A program made the position numbers and the translations under genes. A DNA stretch of 8,357 bases. It comes from Gemmatimonadota bacterium. Lineage in GTDB: Bacteria > JAAXHH01. Positions 1 through 5,349 of this stretch are shown here, one piece after another. Each line of letters begins with the position of its first letter. Within the stretch, counting starts at the first letter, position 1. The stretch is taken from positions 1-8,357 of the forward strand of contig JAPOOT010000093.1 in assembly GCA_026713285.1 (NCBI GenBank), written 5' to 3'. The notes beneath the pieces are model-generated. The model saw only the letters and a program-made list of their open reading frames with translations. It made no database searches and was not told the origin of the DNA.

Positions 1-89
1 ATCGGACGCCGGCCCTGACCGCGGGATCGGACGCCGGCCCTGACCGCGGGATCGGACGCCGGCCCTGACCGCGGGATCGGACGCCGGCC
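1..89. repeat. 25-bp tandem repeat, 3 full copies plus a 14-bp partial copy
   Basis: Three exact copies of a 25-bp unit begin at positions 1, 26 and 51. A fourth copy begins at 76 and is broken after its first 14 bases (76-89). Each unit starts ATCGGACGCCGGCC and ends TGACCGCGGG. The array runs off the left edge, so the true copy number is unknown. A 25-bp period changes reading frame at each copy, and the plus strand has in-frame TGA codons. The minus strand stays open across the visible part, so a repetitive coding tail from the left cannot be fully excluded. There are no unique spacers, so it is not a CRISPR array. Confidence 0.95.
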
Positions 90-117
90 AAGGTAGCGGA
101 TCCATCTTCAGCCATGT

Positions 118-137
118 TATTGTACAATTGTACAATA
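118..137. promoter_or_regulatory. 20-bp perfect palindrome, candidate operator
   Basis: Positions 118-137 read the same on both strands. The core is two directly abutting copies of the 8-bp palindrome TTGTACAA (120-127 and 128-135), so the site can be seen as one long inverted repeat or as two tandem short operators. It is AT-rich inside a GC-rich region. Half-sites of the TTGTACAA type resemble operators of GntR-class and similar dimeric winged-helix repressors; that is a general resemblance, not an identification. It lies about 50 bp upstream of the candidate -35 element at 190, so it could serve an upstream activator, a repressor acting with looping, or a divergent gene to the left. Confidence 0.55.
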
Positions 138-142
138 TGCAC

Positions 143-171
143 TTCACCTGTCGTCATGCATTTCGCCTGTC
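143..171 (+). repeat. Direct repeat TTCRCCTGTC, 19 bp apart
   Basis: TTCACCTGTC (143-152) and TTCGCCTGTC (162-171) match at nine of ten positions and start 19 bp apart. They lie between the 118-137 palindrome and the candidate promoter at 190-218. The spacing would put two bound proteins on nearly the same DNA face, as with direct-repeat activator sites, but a short chance repeat is also possible. Confidence 0.3.
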
Positions 172-189
172 ATCCCGTATCAATTGCGA

Positions 190-218
190 TTGCCCGTTTG
201 CGCCAAATAGACTATATT
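190..218 (+). promoter_or_regulatory. Candidate sigma70-type promoter for the ClpX-like gene
   Basis: A -35-like TTGCCC (190-195) is followed, after exactly 17 bp, by a -10-like TATATT (213-218) inside the AT-rich run 211-221. Initiation would be expected near 225, leaving an untranslated leader of about 210 nt before the ATG at 437. It is the only good -35/-10 pair noticed upstream of the plus-strand genes. The AT-rich -10 region stands out sharply from the surrounding GC-rich sequence. Confidence 0.5.
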
Positions 219-269
219 ATAGGGGTTCTATCGTTGCGTCGAGCGGACCACGCCGCGGCAGCGAGGTCG

Positions 270-398
270 GCGCATCAGCCCAGCGGACCGGCTTCAGCCC
301 GGCGTAACGACTTCAGTCCGGCAGGCCGGCTTCAGCCCGGCGGCCAGCAACCCGGCGGAACGGCTTCAGGCCGGCTACAGCCCGGCGGCCAGCTTCAG
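270..398 (+). repeat. Degenerate ~19-bp tandem repeats in the presumed leader
   Basis: Four clear 19-bp units (270-288, 289-307, 308-326, 327-345) share a core like CGGCTTCAGCCCGGCG. Shortened versions follow at 346-360 (15 bp), 361-376 (16 bp), 377-390 (14 bp) and 391-398. Unit lengths that are not multiples of three shift the frame, so this looks non-coding even though a frame stays open through it. Each unit can fold on itself (CCGGC, a TTCA loop, then GC-C-CGG with a bulged C), so a transcribed leader could form a row of small hairpins. No known riboswitch pattern was recognised. Confidence 0.7.
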
Positions 399-436
399 TA
401 CGAACGGATAAAGGTTGCCGAAAGGATCGACCCCAT

Positions 437-1948
437 ATGGCAAAGACCCCCGACATGGGTGACATACAGAAGGACCTGAAAGATTTCTTCTCGAACAAGT
501 ACGGCGCGCAGGTGCAGTTCGCCCAGCCGGAAAAGGAAGGCGTCTCCGCGGACCCGCCCGCGGAAGAAACCCCGTTGCCCGAAATCCGCTTCGACATGAA
601 GCCCGAAGAACTGGAAGCCTACCTGAACGAGTACGTCATCCGCCAGGAAGAAGCAAAGGAGATCCTGGCCACCAAGATCTGCACCCACTTCAACCGGATC
701 CGGCTCCAGGAGGAGAAGGAACCGGTCGGCAACATCAAGAACAACATCATCCTGATCGGCTCGACCGGCGTGGGGAAGACCTACCTCATCAAGCTCATCG
801 CCAGCAAGATCGGCGTGCCGTTCGTAAAGGGCGACGCAACGCGGTTCAGTGAAACAGGCTACGTGGGCGGAGACGTGGACGAACTGGTCCGCTCGCTGGT
901 CCACGAAGCCGATGGCAACATCAAGCTGGCGGAATACGGCATCATCTACATCGACGAGATCGACAAGATCGCCTCGTCCGGCAACACCGTGGGACCGGAC
1001 GTGTCGCGGACCGGGGTGCAGCGCACGCTGCTGAAGCTGATGGAAGAAACGGACGTGGACCTGCAGGCGCCCCACGATCTTACGTCCCAGATGGAGAACG
1101 CCCTCCAGTTCCAGAAAACGGGCAAAGTGGAAAGAAAACGAATCAATACACGCAATATCCTGTTCATCGTCAGCGGCGCCTTTGCCAACCTTGAAGAGAT
1201 CATCAGGAAAAGAATGAGCGTGCAGGCGATGGGGTTCGGGCAGGGCGACGGCGCGAAAAAGCCGGAGGATGGCGAATGGCTGCCGTACGTGACCGCGGAG
1301 GACCTGATCGAGTACGGCTTCGAGTCGGAATTCATCGGGCGGTTGCCGGTGGCCGCCGTGCTTCACAAACTCAGTGTCGACGACCTTTTCCAGATCCTTC
1401 GCAACCCGAACGGGCCGGTCATTATCGCCAAGAAACTGGACTTCAAGGCTTACGGCATCGAAGTCGACTTCGACGAGGAATCGTTGCGCCTGATCGCGCA
1501 GCGGGCCCACCGGTCGGGTACGGGCGCTCGCGGCCTCATCGGTACGATGGAGCGGATCCTGATCAAGTTCGAGAAGAAACTGCCCTCCAGCACGGTGAAA
1601 CGGTTCGACGTGACGGCGGCCGTGGTGGAGAACCCGGAACGTGAGCTCGATCGGATCCTTGCGGAAGCGCCTCCCGAACCCGCCGAGGAACTACAGGTGT
1701 ACTTCGAGGAACACGACATAACCCTCACGTTGGACGAAGCCGCGTCCGCGGCGTTGGAGCATCTCGCGGAGCAGCGCGGCAGTACCCCTGAAAACATGGG
1801 AATGGAGCTTTTCAGGGATTACGTCCACGGTCTGAAGCTGATCCAGGCCCGGGAACTGAAGATCACGGAAGACGCGATCAGGAACCCCGGAGAATACCTG
1901 GACCGCCTGATCAAGAAGTTCTACGAAAACCAACCTAAGTCAACCTGA
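437..1948 (+). CDS. ClpX-like AAA+ unfoldase lacking the zinc finger, with a duplicated C-terminal domain
   Basis: A 503-residue ATPase of the ClpX family, expected to unfold proteins as a ring, probably for a partner peptidase in the cytoplasm. Visible motifs: Walker A GSTGVGKT (108-115), pore loop GYVG (141-144), Walker B with D173/E174 in IIYIDEIDK, sensor-1 N240, arginine finger R302 in EFIGRLP, and sensor-2 R365 in GARGL. At the position of the ClpP-binding IGF loop it has MGF (265-267). It differs from classical ClpX in three ways: residues 1-81 contain no cysteine, so the N-terminal zinc domain is absent; the RKH loop before sensor-1 is replaced by a longer, unrelated segment (about 207-237); and about 95 residues follow the normal end, resembling a second copy of the small domain (340-408 versus 426-493). 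The ATG has AAAGGA 10 nt upstream. thiDN follows 25 bp downstream. ClpX-family membership is sure; orthology to true ClpX and ClpP partnership are inference. Confidence 0.93.
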   Translation: MAKTPDMGDIQKDLKDFFSNKYGAQVQFAQPEKEGVSADPPAEETPLPEIRFDMKPEELEAYLNEYVIRQEEAKEILATKICTHFNRIRLQEEKEPVGNIKNNIILIGSTGVGKTYLIKLIASKIGVPFVKGDATRFSETGYVGGDVDELVRSLVHEADGNIKLAEYGIIYIDEIDKIASSGNTVGPDVSRTGVQRTLLKLMEETDVDLQAPHDLTSQMENALQFQKTGKVERKRINTRNILFIVSGAFANLEEIIRKRMSVQAMGFGQGDGAKKPEDGEWLPYVTAEDLIEYGFESEFIGRLPVAAVLHKLSVDDLFQILRNPNGPVIIAKKLDFKAYGIEVDFDEESLRLIAQRAHRSGTGARGLIGTMERILIKFEKKLPSSTVKRFDVTAAVVENPERELDRILAEAPPEPAEELQVYFEEHDITLTLDEAASAALEHLAEQRGSTPENMGMELFRDYVHGLKLIQARELKITEDAIRNPGEYLDRLIKKFYENQPKST

Positions 1949-1973
1949 CGATTTCCCAGGCCATTTACCGCAA

Positions 1974-3320
1974 ATGATCCCGGTAGCGCTCACCATTGCG
2001 GGTTCCGACTCCGGCGGCGGAGCCGGCATCCAGGCTGACCTCAAGACCTTCTCGGCAAACGGCGTGTACGGCATGTCCGCCGTTACGTCGGTCACGGCGC
2101 AGAACACCCTCGGCGTGCAGGCGGTCCACAACCTGTCGCCCGAGGTGGTGGCCGCGCAGATCGATTCCGTCCTGACCGATATCGGCGCCCAGGCCATCAA
2201 GACGGGCATGCTGGCCAACGCGGATATCCTCGCCGCCGTGGCCGACGCGCTGCGAGGATATCCGGAGATCCCCCTTGTCGTGGACCCGGTGATGGTCGCC
2301 AAAAGCGGCGACGCGCTGCTCGAACCGGAGGCGGTGTCCACGCTCATCGAACGGCTGATCCCCCTTGCCACGGTCATTACGCCGAACCTGGACGAGGCGC
2401 GGGCGCTGACGGGAATCGAGGCTTCGGACGTGGATGGGATGCGGACGGTCGCGCGCAGACTCTTCGAAATGGGGCCGCGCAACGTGGTCGTCAAGGGCGG
2501 GCACCTCGAAGGGCCGGCCGTAGACGTGTTATTCGACGGCGGGAACTTCGAAACGCTTGAGTCGGAACGCATCGATACGCGAAGCACCCACGGTACGGGC
2601 TGCACGTTTGCTTCCGCGATCGCCGCCGGCCTGGCAAAAGGCATCCCGGTAGCCGAAGCCGTCAGAGACGCCAAGACCTACCTGACCGGGGCGCTGCGTC
2701 ACGCCGTACCCATGGGCGCGGGACACGGGCCGGTCCAGCACTTCCACGAACTCTACCGCGACGCCGAACGCCTCTCGGTCCTGGACCAGCTTACCGCGGC
2801 AGCGCGGCGTCTCGAAAACGCCCACGCGGGGGACCTCGTCCCCGAAGTGCAATGCAACCTGGGCATGGGACTGTCGCGCGCAAGTTCGGCGGACGACGTA
2901 GCGGCCTTCCCCGGCCGGCTCATCCGCCTGCGCCGCGACGTCCGTTCCGTAGCGCCCCCCGAATTCGGCGCGTCCTCCCACGTAGCCCGGATCATCCTCA
3001 CCGCCATGCGGAAGGACCCGGACAAGAGATCCGTGATGAATATCCGGTACGATGATTCGATCCTCGGCGCCTGCCGGGGACTGGGCCTGTCCGTGGCCGC
3101 CTTCGACCGGCACGAGGAACCGCTCGAATCAAAAACGCGGGAAGGATCGACCCTCGAATGGGGAACGGCCCGGGTCATCGAGGAGCAGGGATTCGTGCCC
3201 GATATCGTCTTCGATCTGGGGGACGAGGGGAAGGAACCCATGATCCGGGTCATCGCGAGCGACCCGGAGCGGGTCGCGGACATTGCGCTTGCGGTGTTGG
3301 AAAGATCCCGGGGCAAGTAG
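1974..3320 (+). CDS. thiD: Bifunctional HMP/HMP-P kinase and ThiN-type thiamine-phosphate synthase (ThiDN)
   Basis: A 448-residue fusion for thiamine synthesis. The N-terminal domain (about 3-260) is ThiD, which phosphorylates hydroxymethylpyrimidine and its monophosphate. It shows the entry motif GSDSGGGAGIQAD (10-22), VVDPVM (102-107), TPNLDEA (136-142) and the anion-hole motif GTGC with C210. The C-terminal domain (about 265-445) is ThiN, which joins HMP-PP and the thiazole phosphate in place of ThiE. It shows PGR with R315 and FGASSH with H336, then NIRYD (356-360). An Arg and a His 21 residues apart are described as important in archaeal ThiN, and the same spacing appears here. The start fits the canonical ThiD N-terminus, but the Shine-Dalgarno is weak (only CCAGG-like, about 15 nt upstream), suggesting coupling to the ClpX-like gene 25 bp before. 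ThiDN fusions are best known from archaea and some thermophilic bacteria. No TPP riboswitch was recognised in the 25-bp gap. Confidence 0.94.
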   Translation: MIPVALTIAGSDSGGGAGIQADLKTFSANGVYGMSAVTSVTAQNTLGVQAVHNLSPEVVAAQIDSVLTDIGAQAIKTGMLANADILAAVADALRGYPEIPLVVDPVMVAKSGDALLEPEAVSTLIERLIPLATVITPNLDEARALTGIEASDVDGMRTVARRLFEMGPRNVVVKGGHLEGPAVDVLFDGGNFETLESERIDTRSTHGTGCTFASAIAAGLAKGIPVAEAVRDAKTYLTGALRHAVPMGAGHGPVQHFHELYRDAERLSVLDQLTAAARRLENAHAGDLVPEVQCNLGMGLSRASSADDVAAFPGRLIRLRRDVRSVAPPEFGASSHVARIILTAMRKDPDKRSVMNIRYDDSILGACRGLGLSVAAFDRHEEPLESKTREGSTLEWGTARVIEEQGFVPDIVFDLGDEGKEPMIRVIASDPERVADIALAVLERSRGK

Positions 3321-3327
3321 CGGGACT

Positions 3328-4086
3328 TCAATACCCCAGTTTGCGCAGGTAAGCGCGTTCCCGCCGCATCTTCTCGATGTCGGGCAGGTCCGTCTGGCTG
3401 GGACACACGGTCACCCACCGGTCGTAACCGATCTCCTCCAGCGCCTTCATGGCGGCGCCGAAATCGAGCAGCCCGCCGTCTCCGAGCTCGACGAAGCGGT
3501 AATCCTTGTAATCCTGCAGGTGCACGTAGACCAGCCGGTCCCTGAAATCGCGGATCGACTGGGCGGGATCGTAGTGCCAGAAGGCCGAATGGGATACGTC
3601 GATACAGAGCTTCGACCGCTTCATCAGGCGCATGAGCAGTTCCCACTCTTCGCGGGAATCGACCGTGGTGCTCGTGTGGATGTGGTAGCACACGTCCAGG
3701 TCGTACTGCGATGCATAGTCGGCGAATTCGTCGGACAGGTCCGCCAGGGCCCGGATGTCGTCCGGGGTCGAGGCGCGTCCGTAGGGACGCCCAGCGCCCA
3801 TGAACATGAAAGTGTCGGCCTCGACGTCGGCGGCGAAGTCGATCCGGCGCTTGTTGCGCTCCTTCATTTCGTGGTCCCCGTCGAGGGATATGCCGATGCC
3901 AGTGACCACGGCGACCGCGACGCCCGCACGGTCCGAAATGGCCTTCACCCGGCTGGCCGATCCCAGCCAGTCAAGCGACTGGCGGATCTCCCAGCCATCC
4001 CAGCCGGTTTCCTTCAACTGCCCCAGTATCTCGTCCAGGTCGGGGGTCGTCCACCTCAATCCGCTGAATCCCAGTTTGAATTTCAT
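3328..4086 (-). CDS. Sugar phosphate isomerase/epimerase, IolE-like TIM barrel
   Basis: A 252-residue protein of the xylose-isomerase-like TIM-barrel family (AP endonuclease 2 fold), closest by eye to inosose dehydratase (IolE) and 3-keto-sugar isomerases. Such enzymes act on keto-sugars or keto-inositols through a bound divalent metal. Recognisable segments: GWEIR with E33, YHIHTST with H135 and H137, CIDVSH with D163 and H166, YVHLQD with H189 and D192, then a LGDGGLLDF strand (201-209). The usual last metal-binding Glu in a WxxVEQD-type motif is not there; the aligned stretch reads WVTVCPSQTD (224-233). Its ATG overlaps the dehydrogenase stop by four bases (ATGA, 4083-4086), and GGAG lies 5 nt before the ATG, inside the upstream gene, so the two are probably translationally coupled. 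The reading frame stays open upstream through the dehydrogenase region, but that part is a shadow. The substrate cannot be named. Confidence 0.9.
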   Translation of the reverse strand: MKFKLGFSGLRWTTPDLDEILGQLKETGWDGWEIRQSLDWLGSASRVKAISDRAGVAVAVVTGIGISLDGDHEMKERNKRRIDFAADVEADTFMFMGAGRPYGRASTPDDIRALADLSDEFADYASQYDLDVCYHIHTSTTVDSREEWELLMRLMKRSKLCIDVSHSAFWHYDPAQSIRDFRDRLVYVHLQDYKDYRFVELGDGGLLDFGAAMKALEEIGYDRWVTVCPSQTDLPDIEKMRRERAYLRKLGY

Positions 4087-5213
4087 TGGCGCTCCACTTC
4101 TCCCGATATGGCGATCTTGCGGACCTCTTCTCCGTCTAGCCGGTAATTGGTGGACAGGGCGTCGATGGCCTCGCCGACCCGGCTCAGCGGCAGGGTGTGG
4201 GACACCATTTCCTCGAAGGGATAGCGGCCGGATTCGAGGATGGGCAGACCGCGGACGAAGTGGGAGATGTTGCTGGCCCAGACGCCCACGAGGGTAATGT
4301 GGCGGAACACGAAGTGGTTGAAGGGGTTCATGCGGACGTCGCCCGCGTCGGTGAAATGACCGCCTTCCACGTAGGTGCCTCCCCTTCGCAGCATTTCCAC
4401 GCCCTCCGGGATGGCCGGCGGCACGCCCGTGCATTCGAAGACCACGTCGGCGCCGTGCCCGCCCGGCGTTTCCGCCTTGACCATTTCGATGCGTTCCTGC
4501 TCGTCCGGCACTTCCTCGATATTTATGGTCACGTCGGCGCCGAAGGCCGTCGCCAGTTCCAGCCGGGACGCCGGCGCGCCTACGACGATGGTGCGGTGCG
4601 CGCCGGCCTCGATGGCGGCCGCCAGGCTGAACAGACCGATGGCGCCGGCGCCCTGGATCACCGCAGTGGACCCGAGTTTCATCTGCGCCTTTTCGGCGAA
4701 ATGGAGACCGACGGTGAAGGGTTCGAGCAGGACTGCGATTTCTGGCGGCGAGCTTACCTTCAGGAACTTGCTGCGTGGGATATTCAGCAGGACGTATTCC
4801 GCGTACCCGCCCTGGAAGTGGGGCTTGATGTCGGCATAGGGCCGGAATCCGTAGGCCAGCACGTTGGGACAGAGCCCGGGCTCCCGGACCACCGCGCAGA
4901 AATAGCAGGACCCGCATTGCTGCCCGGGGATGACGGCGATGAGATCGCCTTCTTTCACCGGCTTGTCCATGGCGTCCGAGTCGACGCCTGGTCCCAGTTT
5001 TTCGATCACGCCGACGATTTCATGGCCCAACACCAGCGGGAAGGCCTTGCGCCGCATGTGGCCGTTGTAGATGTGCACGTCGGTGCCGCACACGCCGCAC
5101 ATGGACTGCCTGACGAGCAACTCGCCCGGACCCGGATCGGGGACCACCGCCTCACCGACCGTGAAGTTCCCTTTTTCCCCGTCCAGTATCGCCGCTCTTC
5201 CCGTTCGGGACAT
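4083..5213 (-). CDS. Zinc-dependent medium-chain alcohol/polyol dehydrogenase
   Basis: A 376-residue member of the MDR zinc dehydrogenase family (threonine/sorbitol dehydrogenase-like), oxidising an alcohol or polyol with a nicotinamide cofactor. The catalytic zinc site is intact: C42 in VCGTD, H64/E65 in GHE, and E164 in LLEP. The structural zinc lobe is present as C100, C103, C106 and C115, with one extra residue before the last Cys compared with the common spacing. The Rossmann motif is GAGAIG (188-193). After strand beta-2 the sequence is VVGAPASRLELA (210-221), with Gly-Ala where NAD-specific members carry an Asp, so the cofactor preference is open. The protein is somewhat longer than the usual 340-350 residues because of loops near 73-90 and 118-135. 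GGAGG (5218-5222) lies 4 nt before the ATG. It is coupled to the downstream isomerase by an ATGA overlap, which suggests successive steps in one carbohydrate pathway. Confidence 0.93.
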   Translation of the reverse strand: MSRTGRAAILDGEKGNFTVGEAVVPDPGPGELLVRQSMCGVCGTDVHIYNGHMRRKAFPLVLGHEIVGVIEKLGPGVDSDAMDKPVKEGDLIAVIPGQQCGSCYFCAVVREPGLCPNVLAYGFRPYADIKPHFQGGYAEYVLLNIPRSKFLKVSSPPEIAVLLEPFTVGLHFAEKAQMKLGSTAVIQGAGAIGLFSLAAAIEAGAHRTIVVGAPASRLELATAFGADVTINIEEVPDEQERIEMVKAETPGGHGADVVFECTGVPPAIPEGVEMLRRGGTYVEGGHFTDAGDVRMNPFNHFVFRHITLVGVWASNISHFVRGLPILESGRYPFEEMVSHTLPLSRVGEAIDALSTNYRLDGEEVRKIAISGEVERQ

Positions 5214-5280
5214 GTCGCCTCCAGGTATCTGTCCGGCCGCCCGGGCCGAACGACCGCTTCAGTCAAGGCCGAGGGTCAGT

Positions 5281-5303
5281 GCGCCCGGCACGGGCCGGAG
5301 CGC
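5281..5303 (-). terminator. GC-rich hairpin between the dismutase and dehydrogenase genes
   Basis: A near-perfect inverted repeat pairs GCGCCCGGC (5281-5289) with GCCGG (5294-5298) and GCGC (5300-5303), giving nine base pairs with one bulged A (5299) and an ACGG loop. It lies about 45 nt past the dismutase stop and 70 nt before the dehydrogenase start. No T-run follows in either direction, so it is not a classical intrinsic terminator. It could be a GC-type terminator, an mRNA-stabilising stem, or a chance fold in GC-rich DNA. No good promoter was seen in the remaining 5214-5349 gap. Confidence 0.3.
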
Positions 5304-5349
5304 CGTCATATAACAGCCTGCCCACCGCGGATCAGCGCGCCCACCGCAA

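Noticed and set aside
1..89. CRISPR array
   Set aside because: The copies abut directly with no unique spacers, and there are no cas genes.
118..436. Replication origin (repeats plus AT-rich patch and palindrome)
   Set aside because: No DnaA-box cluster was seen and no dnaA, dnaN or parAB neighbours are present; the repeats are GC-rich and degenerate.
114..479. Open plus-strand frame of 121 codons running into the ClpX-like gene
   Set aside because: It spans the promoter and the degenerate 19-bp repeats, has low-complexity repeat-derived content, no ribosome site, and overlaps the well-supported start at 437 in another frame.
395..1510. 371-codon open frame on the minus strand opposite the ClpX-like gene
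   Set aside because: It is a shadow of the highly conserved AAA+ gene, with Arg/His/Asp/Val-rich antisense composition and no recognisable domain.
4087..4917. Upstream extension of the isomerase frame into the dehydrogenase gene
   Set aside because: The extension is Arg/Gly-rich out-of-frame translation of the dehydrogenase. The family start MKFKLGFSG at 4086 with a ribosome site is the real one, so this is not a fusion protein.
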